A stretch of DNA of 64,000 nucleotides, from positions 1 through 64,000 of the forward strand of contig NZ_JAMBON010000014.1 in NCBI RefSeq assembly GCF_023715655.1, given 5' to 3'. The DNA comes from Oceanobacillus luteolus. GTDB lineage: Bacteria; Bacillota; Bacilli; Bacillales; Amphibacillaceae. The notes below the pieces were generated by a model. The model had not been told where the DNA came from. It did no database searches and saw only the letters and a program-made list of their open reading frames with translations. Positions 25,406-34,023 of the stretch are shown piece by piece (position 1 is the stretch's first letter; the number at the start of each line of letters is the position of its first letter). The position numbers and the translations under genes are program-made.

Positions 25406-25924
25406 TTAAGCTGGTTGATTAACTGCTTCACCACGATTTGGTTCTGGACAGTTATTTTTGCCAAAACGTGCCTTGATATATGGGGCAACAAAACGGTCAA
25501 CACCATAATAGTAACTAGCTGAACCTGTGAATAAAATCACAATAGCAACCGTAAAAAGAATAGGATTTGTGCTTAATGTTCCTGCAAGTAAAAAGTTTAA
25601 GTTCATGAAGGCACCGGCAATTAAAGCTGGGATTGTAGCTGCACCTAGGATTAAACCAATACCGACTAAAAGCTCTCCCCAAGGAATTAAGATATTAATA
25701 AGTCCAACGTTAGGAATCGCAAATCCTTCTAAAAATGCTGCGTACCAGCCTTGTACTGTAGGGTTTTCACCAGTTGCATTTGTAAGTGCGAATTGTAGGA
25801 AACCTGTTGCATCAAATTCCCCGGTCACTTTTCCGAAACCTGCAGTAATCCATTTTACACCAAGCCATATACGTAACACAGTCCAGACAATAGACATAAT
25901 AGGTCCTTTAAGAAAGTTTTTCAT
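25406..25924 (-). CDS. DoxX family membrane protein
   Basis: A 172-residue DoxX protein with about four helices: VLRIWLGVKWITAGFGKVTG in helix 1, then ILIPWGELLVGIGLILGAAT. The C-terminus is hydrophilic. DoxX proteins are linked to quinone or thiosulfate redox chemistry and catechol stress, but the reaction here is unknown. AGGAGATAATCAA precedes the ATG. A sequence close to a Rex box lies 25 bases upstream, which would fit NADH-dependent control. Confidence 0.8.
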   Translation of the reverse strand: MKNFLKGPIMSIVWTVLRIWLGVKWITAGFGKVTGEFDATGFLQFALTNATGENPTVQGWYAAFLEGFAIPNVGLINILIPWGELLVGIGLILGAATIPALIAGAFMNLNFLLAGTLSTNPILFTVAIVILFTGSASYYYGVDRFVAPYIKARFGKNNCPEPNRGEAVNQPA

Positions 25925-25948
25925 TTGATTATCTCCTCACATAATATA

Positions 25949-25966
25949 TTGTGAAACATTTCACTA
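25949..25966. promoter_or_regulatory. Candidate Rex box upstream of the DoxX gene
   Basis: TTGTGAA-ACAT-TTCACTA matches the Rex redox-repressor pattern TTGTGAA-N4-TTCACAA at all but one position. A further TTCACAA and TTGTGAG lie at about 26012 and 26035 in the same divergent spacer. The assignment is by motif only. Confidence 0.5.
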
Positions 25967-26083
25967 ACTTACAATTCAACTATAATCCTTTTTTCTCGAG
26001 TTTGCAATATACTTCACAAGGATGTAACATTTTTTTGTGAGAGAATGATTTATTTAAAAAACTTCTTGACATCCTTCACTGAT

Positions 26084-26108
26084 GTTTCATTTTTTTTATA
26101 ACGGATAA
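26084..26108 (+). promoter_or_regulatory. Candidate sigma-B promoter for the YflT-like gene
   Basis: GTTTCA and GGATAA are separated by 13 bases, close to the general-stress pattern GTTTAA-N12-15-GGGTAT. It lies 42 bases before the start codon. YflT-like genes of Bacillus are sigma-B members, which is the main support. Confidence 0.4.
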
Positions 26109-26149
26109 ACATACAGTACAACACGAAACAAATTTCTGAGGAGGATGTA

Positions 26150-26473
26150 ATGATGGAAAACGTATATGTAGTAGAAAATAGTGTGAAAGCTAAAGATAAA
26201 ATTGATCAACTGACACTCCAAGGGTATACAAAAGATGAAATTTATGTGGTAGCTCATGAAGAAGATCGTACGGAACAGTTATCAGACAACTTACATGTGA
26301 ACGAAGTAGGTATGAAAGAAGAAGGTGTATTTGATAAAATCGCGAATGTCTTCCGTTCTCGAGGAGACGAGCTTCGTTCCCAATTTGAAAACCTTGGTCT
26401 ATCTGAAGCAGAAGCTGACCGTTATGAGGAAGAGCTTGATAAAGGCTATATTGTGATTGTCGCTAAACGATAA
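26150..26473 (+). CDS. YflT/GSP17M-like general stress protein
   Basis: A 107-residue soluble protein matching the general stress protein 17M (YflT) family: NVYVVENSVKAKDKIDQLTLQGYTKDEIYVVA at the N-terminus and YEEELDKGYIVIVAK at the end. The biochemical function is unknown. GAGGAGGAT precedes ATG 26150 (26153 is also possible). It is divergent from the DoxX gene. Confidence 0.85.
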   Translation: MMENVYVVENSVKAKDKIDQLTLQGYTKDEIYVVAHEEDRTEQLSDNLHVNEVGMKEEGVFDKIANVFRSRGDELRSQFENLGLSEAEADRYEEELDKGYIVIVAKR

Positions 26474-26567
26474 GGTTAAATAGTAATAAATGAAAAAGGC
26501 AGCGCCAAGATATGGTCTGCCTTCTTTCATGATGTTGACTACAAATGGTAGTGTATTGTCGATTCAC

Positions 26568-26984
26568 TTATTCGCCATCGTAATTTAATTGCCAATGAAT
26601 CCCAAACTTATCTACAACTTTACCGTACAGTTTGCTCCAGAATGTTTCTTGCAATTCAACGGCAACTGTTCCGCCATCTTTCAGTTGTTCATACCAATTA
26701 CGAAGATCGTCCATATTTTGATGGACTAATGCTAAGGTAATATTGTCACCTTGGGTAAAAGGCTGTCCTGGGAACGTATCGGAAAACATCACCCTGTTTC
26801 CGCTGATGTTCAAACGGGCATGCATGATTCGATTTTTCGCCTCTTCGGGAAGTTCAAAACCCGGTTGCTCTGGAGTATCACCAAAGGTTGTCAACATTTC
26901 AATCTCCGAATTGAAGACTTTTGAATAAAATTCTACAGCTTCGCGACAATTTCCATTAAAAACCAAATATACCTCTACTGACAT
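26568..26984 (-). CDS. PhnB-like VOC family protein
   Basis: A 138-residue glyoxalase/bleomycin-resistance-fold protein of the PhnB-like (3-demethylubiquinone methyltransferase-like) group: EVYLVFNGNCREAVEFYSKVF at the N-terminus, MHARLNISGNRVMFSD in the middle and DKFGIHWQLN at the C-terminus. Substrate and activity are unknown. ATG 26984 lies ten bases from GGAG; TTG 26993 almost abuts that box and is less likely. Confidence 0.8.
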   Translation of the reverse strand: MSVEVYLVFNGNCREAVEFYSKVFNSEIEMLTTFGDTPEQPGFELPEEAKNRIMHARLNISGNRVMFSDTFPGQPFTQGDNITLALVHQNMDDLRNWYEQLKDGGTVAVELQETFWSKLYGKVVDKFGIHWQLNYDGE

Positions 26985-27157
26985 GTTGAACAAACTCCAT
27001 TTCTGAATTTGATTACTTCGTTCACTCTTGCTTTCACCTGAAGAACAGCGATTTATGAATTAAATCTTAAAAACCCTTTTATTTACTATTCGCTATTACT
27101 TACTATTATCCTTTATAACTTTTTCAAAAGGCAAACAAGCATCGCATTCCCTTTACC

Positions 27158-29533
27158 TTAACTATCCCGATTTACAATATATTGAAGGAAATGTCTTAGA
27201 AAATTCGTCCGCTGTTTGATTTGTTTAAGCGTTTCTGCTGCAAGCGTGTAATGCTCCCACATCGCAATCTTCGCTTGTTCCAATCCTAAAACTGTCACGA
27301 ATGTTGATGTTTCATTTTCAATATCTTGGCCAGTAGGCTTCCCAAGCAATGCTTCATCACTTTCTGCATCGAGTAGATCATCTTTAATTTGGAACGCAAT
27401 CCCAGCATGATACGCGTATTTCTTCAAGGTCGCAATCTCCGCTGCATCCTTGCCAGCCAAAATCGCCGGCATGACGAGAGATGCCTCAAAGGCTAGACCA
27501 GTTTTATAAAAACAGATCGCCTCTAAATGTTCGAGGGTCAACTGCTTATTTTTTGATTCCAGATCCATCAATTGACCTTTGCACATCTCTGTAATCGTGC
27601 TTGATGAATATTGAATTAATTTCAGTACAAGCTTCGCATCAAATGCTTCCAATGTCGTCTGCTCGTAAACAGCCTTTTGAGTTAGGTAAAGCCCGGTAAT
27701 TTCAGCCATCGCGGTATGATAAACTTCATGTAAAGTAGGGCGCCCTCTTCTGAATTCTGCATTATCCTGGGCAGGAAGGTCATCAAAAATCAAGGATGCG
27801 GTATGCATGTATTCCAATGATTTTAATACGGGAACTAACGCCTCTTCTTTAAGATCAAATTCTTCGACGCCCATAAACCAAGTTAATATCGGTCGTAATC
27901 TTTTTCCGCCGCTTTCCAAAGAATAATTGGCAGCTTTGGCCAGGGGTACTTCCAAATTTGCTGACAGCCCTGTTGCGTTAGGAATATCTTCAACAGATAT
28001 GAATTCATTGATGGCTATTCGAAGTTCCTCAATCTTCGCCAAAAATTCATCTCTTTCCTCTTCTTCCTGTCCATAATTTGCAATCATATGGTCGCGGATC
28101 AGCTTATCAAGGAAATCTACATCTTCTGCCTTTTGGATTAGCCTTTGAAGATGATTCCAAAAGTCTTCTTCCCCAGGCTTTATGACCGCCATCAAATCTT
28201 CATATGAGCTGTCTCCGATCCGCTTTTTAAAACGCTGCTGACTATTGATTGCCCGGCTCACCATGACTTCCCGTACGACGTCATCAGAATCATACACATG
28301 ATGAAGTAAATAAGTAACTACCGTCCAATACAGTTCAAACGGATTCAGTAAATCCTTGCGTTTTTCATGATACGTTAAATAATACGTGTATGGAGTGACA
28401 GCCCCCGCTTCTAAATCCATAAACATATCCGTAAAGTCATCTGCCAACTGATTATAAATTCCATAATAAAATGTCCGATCATGGAAACCGTCATCTACCG
28501 GAGCGCCAATGATGGAACGGACGATCAATCGGGAAAAGGCTGATTTTAATATAATTGGAACGAAAATTTCTTCATTACGATAATGTGGATTGTCCAATGT
28601 TTTTAAACGGTCTCTTTCCTGTGCTTCAAAAAATACATATGCTTCCTCGAAAAAGCGATTGCGTAAAGCTTCTGGCTGCTTCTCCTTTATATATTCAAAT
28701 CCTGCCTTCAGTTCGGTGTGGATAAAACCGATGAAATCGGGGTGAGATCCAGTCCACTGCGTCATGTCTGGTACTTCACCTGTAACAAGGGTTGAACGGA
28801 TAAAAGCAGAATACTGCTTTTTCTCAACTGCAGTCAATAGATCAGAATCTAGTAAGTCATCGATGAATGGGTAGGTAAGGCCGTACGCATATCCTAATCG
28901 GATGGACTCATCCAATGCCTCTCTTCGCTCATCAGGAGTCACATCTTTCGGTAGATGATCCAATTGATGCATGAGTACCCCAGCAATCAATTTCAGTAAT
29001 TTCCTACGAGCTTCTGATGCATCCAATCCGTCAGGGATGACCTGTTGGATGTTCTTGACTTTTTCAATTAACCATATAAACGAGCTTTCAATTCCTTCCT
29101 TTTGGGCCAGTCTGAATAGACTTTCCATCCGGAATAATTCATTCTTATCACTGATTAGTATGTTTTTAAAGAATGCTTTTGTGCGTTCAAGCTTTTCTCC
29201 TGAATCTGCTTCGGTTAAGGACTTTCCTAAATCACGTATAAAAATGTAGGCGACACTGCGATCAAGAAATCTTTCTAATTGCTTTGTGCCATCCAACCAT
29301 TTGATGTAGCGATGATAGTTTTTTCGACTAGGTTTGTTTTTGCGTTTCATTAGGAAGTCCACAGCAGAGTGCTTTCCGACATGCTGTTTTTCCCAGATTT
29401 TCAAGTCTTCCAGCAAGGTGGAGGCATACGTTTTTGCCGCAACCCCATGAGAAAGCTCAGAAAAATATTCCATCGCTCTCTTTTCCTGCACCTGATAGCT
29501 TTCTTCTCTTTTCTTACTCCATTCTTTATCCAT
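27158..29533 (-). CDS. Large polyprenyl synthetase-like protein with a terpene-synthase-like N-terminal region
   Basis: A 791-residue fusion. Residues about 500-790 are a trans-isoprenyl diphosphate synthase of the FPP/GGPP type: GGKRLRP at 542-548, first Asp-rich motif DDLPAQD at 584-590, RRGRP at 595-599 and second motif KDDLLDAESD at 717-726. Residues 1-500 are all-helical and carry two more Asp clusters, FIDDLLDSD at 223-231 and LADDFTDMFMD at 363-373, each resembling a second Asp-rich motif. I infer a partner prenyltransferase or terpene-synthase domain, so the protein may both make and use a prenyl diphosphate. Typical synthases are about 300 residues. It lies divergent from the large regulator at 29780. 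Confidence 0.75.
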   Translation of the reverse strand: MDKEWSKKREESYQVQEKRAMEYFSELSHGVAAKTYASTLLEDLKIWEKQHVGKHSAVDFLMKRKNKPSRKNYHRYIKWLDGTKQLERFLDRSVAYIFIRDLGKSLTEADSGEKLERTKAFFKNILISDKNELFRMESLFRLAQKEGIESSFIWLIEKVKNIQQVIPDGLDASEARRKLLKLIAGVLMHQLDHLPKDVTPDERREALDESIRLGYAYGLTYPFIDDLLDSDLLTAVEKKQYSAFIRSTLVTGEVPDMTQWTGSHPDFIGFIHTELKAGFEYIKEKQPEALRNRFFEEAYVFFEAQERDRLKTLDNPHYRNEEIFVPIILKSAFSRLIVRSIIGAPVDDGFHDRTFYYGIYNQLADDFTDMFMDLEAGAVTPYTYYLTYHEKRKDLLNPFELYWTVVTYLLHHVYDSDDVVREVMVSRAINSQQRFKKRIGDSSYEDLMAVIKPGEEDFWNHLQRLIQKAEDVDFLDKLIRDHMIANYGQEEEERDEFLAKIEELRIAINEFISVEDIPNATGLSANLEVPLAKAANYSLESGGKRLRPILTWFMGVEEFDLKEEALVPVLKSLEYMHTASLIFDDLPAQDNAEFRRGRPTLHEVYHTAMAEITGLYLTQKAVYEQTTLEAFDAKLVLKLIQYSSSTITEMCKGQLMDLESKNKQLTLEHLEAICFYKTGLAFEASLVMPAILAGKDAAEIATLKKYAYHAGIAFQIKDDLLDAESDEALLGKPTGQDIENETSTFVTVLGLEQAKIAMWEHYTLAAETLKQIKQRTNFLRHFLQYIVNRDS

Positions 29534-29779
29534 CTATAATACCCTCTATCTTTATTTCAATTATTACGTAAAACGAGCTAACATCATAATTTTACTTCAT
29601 TCCTCTATATGAAAGGGAATGATCACATTTGATAAAATAATATTCTCAACGTAACACGAATATAATGAATAAGCTAGACTGAACAACTATCCATACTTTG
29701 TAAAATTGATTTCACTGGTTAGTCAAGCTATGGTAAAATGAAAGAAAATACTAAATTGTCCAGAAAGGGGGATTGGGAA

Positions 29780-32700
29780 ATGAGAAATATACCGATAGTG
29801 AAAGGGCAGATTTCGGCACCGCCAACAAGTAATCGGTTTATTGAACGTAGTCAATTGAATAAAAAGTTCAGGGATATCCCGAACAATCCACTCACTCTTG
29901 TATATGCCGGTGCTGGTTATGGTAAAAGTACGGCACTCACTTTGTTTGCTGAGAAGCAAAAAGCAGTTTCCTGGTATTCCATTTCCCAACATGACGACGA
30001 TCTGTTACCCTTTATCGTAAAAACCATTTATGCCATTCGCCATTGCCATCCTGAATTTGGCGAAACCCTCCAAAAGGAAATCCAACATCTTGATAACTAT
30101 ATGACAACTGAAGAAATTTATTCCATAGCGACGTTATTTATTAATGAGATAGCTGAACGGCAAGAGAAAATTATTTTAATTTTGGACGACTTTCATCATG
30201 TGATGCAGGTGACTGACATTGAAAATTGGTTGCTGTATGTCCTTGAATATATGCCGCCGAATTTCCATCTTATCGTGGCAAGCAGAAGAAAACCACGCTG
30301 GAAAATACTGCCGAAGTTGATGGGGCAAGGTGATTTACTTGAGATTACGCAGTATGACTTAGTCCTTTCGCCAGCAGAGATGTCTTATATATTGGAAGAA
30401 ATTTATGAAATGAGTTTATCCGACAAGGAAGTAGCTAATATTTATCGTCTTACGGAAGGTTGGGCAATCGCTTTTAATATGTTGGCCCAACAGCTCGTCG
30501 AGAATACGTCGATTACGACTTTGCTTAGCAATCAGAAAAAGTCGCTCAGGGATTTGTTTTCCTATTTAGCGACGGAAGTACTTTCGAAACAATCACTAAT
30601 CACCCAACAATTTCTTATGCAATCCAGCATTTTACATGTGCTCACTCCGGAAACTTGTGATTATGTATTAGATATCCAAGGATCTGAGGAAATTCTGACC
30701 AACCTGCTGGAACAGAATCTGTTTATTGAGGAAGGAGATGGAACCTATCGTTATCACGCTCTGTTTCAAGCATTTTTAGAAAATGCGATGAAAGAAAAAT
30801 ACGAAGTCGAATGGAAAGCGCTCCATAAGCGAGCCGCTAATTACTTTGAGCGGAAAGGGGATAGCGAATCTGCATTATACCATTACCAGGAAATCAATGA
30901 AGAGCAGGCTATTGCAGCTATTCTTAATAAGAAGGGAAGTTCCATGCTTCAGGCTGGTCGATTACAAGCTTTATATGATTTATTGAACGGATTGCATGAT
31001 GTCTATAAAGTGAAATATCCGCGACTCTACTTTTACCAAGGTGAAATTGAGCGATATCGTTCATTATATGAAGAGGCTGAACAAAGCTATGATGCGATGA
31101 TTGCAGCCTTGGAAGAGGGAAATGAAGATACCTATTTAATGAGTCTTGCACTTGAAGGCAAGGCACAAATTTATCTCGATACGATTCAACCGGATCGTGC
31201 AGAACGGTTTGTTAATCAAGCGCTTATCCTTCGGGAACAGGCAAATGCCACAAAGAAGGAAATGGCTAAAATTTATATCCTGATGGCTGAAAACTTGTTG
31301 AATGCAGGACAAGCTGTAAAAGCAGAAGCTTGGTATGACCGGGCGAAACGGCTGAACCTACCGTTGGAGGAGAGCAACCTGCAGGCCCGTATCTATTTAA
31401 GGACCGGCCGGTTACAGAAGGCGAAAGAAGTTTTAATCGAAAAGAAAACGAAAAGCCGCACACAGAAACACTTACCCCAATCCCATCGGGAGACGGATGT
31501 AATTTTATCGTTGATTGCAGCCTTTATGGGAGACGCAGAGGAAAGTAAACGACTAGCGACAGAAAGTATCCAACTAGGTTTGAAAACCCAATCTCCTTTC
31601 GTTGAGGCATGTGGTTGGATGCGTCTGGGCCATTCCGCTCAGCTGACGAATCAATACGACCAGAAGCTCGCTATCCAATGTTATGAAACGGCTTTGAATG
31701 TGATGGAGAAAATTAATGTATCCCGTGGAAAAGCAGAACCGTATATGGGTCTATCCATTTTATACGGACATGCGAAAAACTATCATCTTGCCATCGATCA
31801 TGCAGAACGTGGGCTAATCGAAACAGAAAAAGTAAAAGATCGCTGGCTTGGTGCGCTTATCAAACTCGGAATGGTCATTACAGAAATTTATCAAAGTAAC
31901 TATGAAAGGGCATCGGAAATTCTGGAGCAAGTAAGAAATGATATGCGTGCTTGTGGTGATCGCTATGCACTCATGTTGACGCATTTTTGGTCCGCTTATA
32001 TCGCTTTTGAACAGCAAGATACAGATACATTCAAAATGGAAATGACGGAATTTCTCCAAGCCGTCCAATTGGAAGGCTATGAATTCTTCCTGAAGAAACG
32101 GACTAGTTTCGGCCCGCTTGATATGCAAAATATCGCTCCAATGCTTCTTGAGGCGCGAAAGTTGAAGGTGGAAACTGCTTTCGTTTCACGGATGCTCACC
32201 GAGCTTGGAGTTGATCATGCGATTAAGAATCATCCGGGTTATACATTAGTTATTCATACGCTCGGCAACTTGAGATTGACTTTAGGCACAAAGGAAATAG
32301 CTCTTCAAGATTGGCAACGTGGAAAGGCGAAGGAATTATTTGAGTTATTGATTACCCATCGTCATATGAAATTACAGAAAGAGGAAATCTTCCAGTATTT
32401 ATGGCCGGATCAGGAGGAGGAAACGGCGAATAAAAACTTCAAGGTGACATTGAACGCTTTGCTTAAAGTACTGGAACCTCATAGAAAAGCACGGGAGGAA
32501 TCTTTCTTCGTTTTACGTGAAGGTAGTGCGTACGGATTAAACCCTAATGCTGCCTATGAAATGGATAGTATGATATTTGAAAATCTCATCAGCAAAGGGT
32601 TGGAAGAAACCAATCCGAGACATGCTGCCGAAATTCTGGAAGAAGGGCTTAATCTTTATAAAGGAGATTATTTAAACGATCTCCGTTTTAAATCATGGAC

Positions 32701-33016
32701 AAACTCAGAACGGGAACGGCTACGTCAGCTCTTTCTACGAGGTGCTGAACTACTTGCCCAGCACGCGATTCGGCTGCTGGAATTCAATCTCGCCCTAGAG
32801 TGGTGTGAACGGATTCTTGCGGTAGATCCGACTTGGGAGGAGGCGTATCGACTGCTCATGTATTGTTATTATCAAAACAACAACCGCCCACAAGCAATCC
32901 GTTGGTATGAGAAATGTTGCGAAGTGCTTGAGGACGAGTTGGGGGTAGAGCCGATGGAGCAGACGAGGGAAATGTATAAATTGGTGTTGGATGCTGAAGA
33001 GCTGGATGTTTACTAG
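29780..33016 (+). CDS. Large STAND-type regulator: AAA/NACHT-like ATPase, TPR repeats, winged helix and BTAD
   Basis: A 1078-residue MalT/SARP-like regulator. Walker A is AGAGYGKST at 43-51 and Walker B is ILILDDFHH near 133-140. A TPR-rich region spans about 370-800. An OmpR/SARP-type winged helix lies at about 823-915 (LTLGTKEIALQDWQRGKAKELFELL), and a bacterial transcriptional activator (BTAD) TPR domain ends the protein (GDYLNDLRFKSWTNSERERL, CCEVLEDELGVEP). ATG 29780 follows AAAGGGGGATTGGG. It faces the prenyl-synthase gene across 246 bases, so control of that gene is the simplest inference; the effector is unknown. Confidence 0.85.
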   Translation: MRNIPIVKGQISAPPTSNRFIERSQLNKKFRDIPNNPLTLVYAGAGYGKSTALTLFAEKQKAVSWYSISQHDDDLLPFIVKTIYAIRHCHPEFGETLQKEIQHLDNYMTTEEIYSIATLFINEIAERQEKIILILDDFHHVMQVTDIENWLLYVLEYMPPNFHLIVASRRKPRWKILPKLMGQGDLLEITQYDLVLSPAEMSYILEEIYEMSLSDKEVANIYRLTEGWAIAFNMLAQQLVENTSITTLLSNQKKSLRDLFSYLATEVLSKQSLITQQFLMQSSILHVLTPETCDYVLDIQGSEEILTNLLEQNLFIEEGDGTYRYHALFQAFLENAMKEKYEVEWKALHKRAANYFERKGDSESALYHYQEINEEQAIAAILNKKGSSMLQAGRLQALYDLLNGLHDVYKVKYPRLYFYQGEIERYRSLYEEAEQSYDAMIAALEEGNEDTYLMSLALEGKAQIYLDTIQPDRAERFVNQALILREQANATKKEMAKIYILMAENLLNAGQAVKAEAWYDRAKRLNLPLEESNLQARIYLRTGRLQKAKEVLIEKKTKSRTQKHLPQSHRETDVILSLIAAFMGDAEESKRLATESIQLGLKTQSPFVEACGWMRLGHSAQLTNQYDQKLAIQCYETALNVMEKINVSRGKAEPYMGLSILYGHAKNYHLAIDHAERGLIETEKVKDRWLGALIKLGMVITEIYQSNYERASEILEQVRNDMRACGDRYALMLTHFWSAYIAFEQQDTDTFKMEMTEFLQAVQLEGYEFFLKKRTSFGPLDMQNIAPMLLEARKLKVETAFVSRMLTELGVDHAIKNHPGYTLVIHTLGNLRLTLGTKEIALQDWQRGKAKELFELLITHRHMKLQKEEIFQYLWPDQEEETANKNFKVTLNALLKVLEPHRKAREESFFVLREGSAYGLNPNAAYEMDSMIFENLISKGLEETNPRHAAEILEEGLNLYKGDYLNDLRFKSWTNSERERLRQLFLRGAELLAQHAIRLLEFNLALEWCERILAVDPTWEEAYRLLMYCYYQNNNRPQAIRWYEKCCEVLEDELGVEPMEQTREMYKLVLDAEELDVY

Positions 33017-33081
33017 AAACAGGTATTAATAATGACTGGGATAGAAAAAATCCTTGGTAATCCAGTCCTTAAGTGGTATTA

Positions 33082-33237
33082 AGTACATGAACGTGACCCT
33101 AAGTTTTGCCCTTCATGTACTTAACTCATTTCTAAGCGCATGAATGGGATTAGCATTCCGTCGTTCGTGTTCTTAACTCGCTTCTAAGAGCACGAATAGA
33201 ATTAGATTTCATTCCTTCGAGTTCTTAGCTTGCTAAA
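33082..33237. repeat. Tandem array of three 52-bp imperfect repeats
   Basis: Units begin at 33082, 33134 and 33186, an exact 52-bp step. Each opens with an A(G/A)NNCANGAA-like block and closes with TTC(A/G)NGT(A/T)CT; in unit 1 AGTACATGAA and TTCATGTACT are perfect complements. The 3-prime arm of unit 2 pairs well with the 5-prime arm of unit 3. It fills the gap after the regulator. No coding signal is seen. Confidence 0.75.
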
Positions 33238-33301
33238 CACCCAAGAATTTGATTGACTTTTAGTAGAGCAAGTTAGATTAATATGGTGGGAGGATGCATG
33301 G

Positions 33302-33784
33302 ATGATTAGTGAGTCGGATTTGAAGTATTTACGGCGTTGTGTGGAACTGGCTGAAACTGCATTAAGGAAAGGTGACGAGCCGTTTGGTTCTGTACTAGTG
33401 TCAGCAGACGGCGAAGTTCTCATGGAAGATCATAATCATGTTGCAGGTGGTGATCACACACAACATCCTGAATTTGCTTTGGCAAGATGGGCAGCTAATA
33501 ATATGACGCCTGAAGAAAGAAGCAAGGCAGTCGTGTATACCTCTGGTGAACATTGTCCGATGTGCGCAGCAGCCCACGGCTGGGTTGGCTTAGGTCGGAT
33601 TGTTTATGCAAGCTCGTCTGAACAGTTAGTTCAATGGCTGAGTGAAATTGGAGTCCCGCCATCACGTGTCAGGAATTTACCGATCCAGGACGTGATCCGC
33701 GATGTTACAGTGGATGGACCGGTACCTGAATTAGTGGAACAAGTTCATAAGCTGCACCTTGAGTTTTATGAAAAGAAACGTTGA
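33302..33784 (+). CDS. Nucleoside deaminase (CMP/dCMP deaminase fold)
   Basis: A 160-residue zinc deaminase. The zinc and proton-shuttle motif HPEFAL near residue 56 and the second motif EHCPMCAAAH near 77-86 are intact. Related proteins are guanine or cytosine deaminases, or tRNA adenosine deaminases. The HPE variant and absence of TadA-like features suggest a small-molecule nucleobase deaminase. GGGAGGATG lies upstream of ATG 33302; the ATG at 33298 stops at once. It is monocistronic with a terminator behind it. Confidence 0.82.
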   Translation: MISESDLKYLRRCVELAETALRKGDEPFGSVLVSADGEVLMEDHNHVAGGDHTQHPEFALARWAANNMTPEERSKAVVYTSGEHCPMCAAAHGWVGLGRIVYASSSEQLVQWLSEIGVPPSRVRNLPIQDVIRDVTVDGPVPELVEQVHKLHLEFYEKKR

Positions 33785-33811
33785 TGCATTTGACATTTAA
33801 CGTGATTTACG

Positions 33812-33842
33812 AAAAAGGAGTCCGATTTGGATCTCCTTTTTT
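33812..33842 (+). terminator. Intrinsic terminator of the deaminase gene
   Basis: AAAAAGGAGTCC and GGATCTCCTTTTT arms (one bulged base) flank a short GATTT loop and end in a run of seven T. Confidence 0.85.
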
Positions 33843-34023
33843 TATTCTGTTGCCAAGCACTTGCCGATGAAGTTGGAAGTTCATCTTATGTTCCCTCTAT
33901 CATTGAAAAATCTCCCTAGAGGGCACGTGAGACTATCTCCTATTTGCTCTACCGAAAACCCTCCCCGATTTTACGGGAATACAGTATACATCTTCAGTAT
34001 CAATTTATTTTAGGACTAGTTGT

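Noticed and set aside
26066-26102. TTGACA and TATAAC as a sigma-A promoter for the YflT-like gene
   Set aside because: The spacer would be 25 bases, too long for sigma-A; the sigma-B-like pair fits better.
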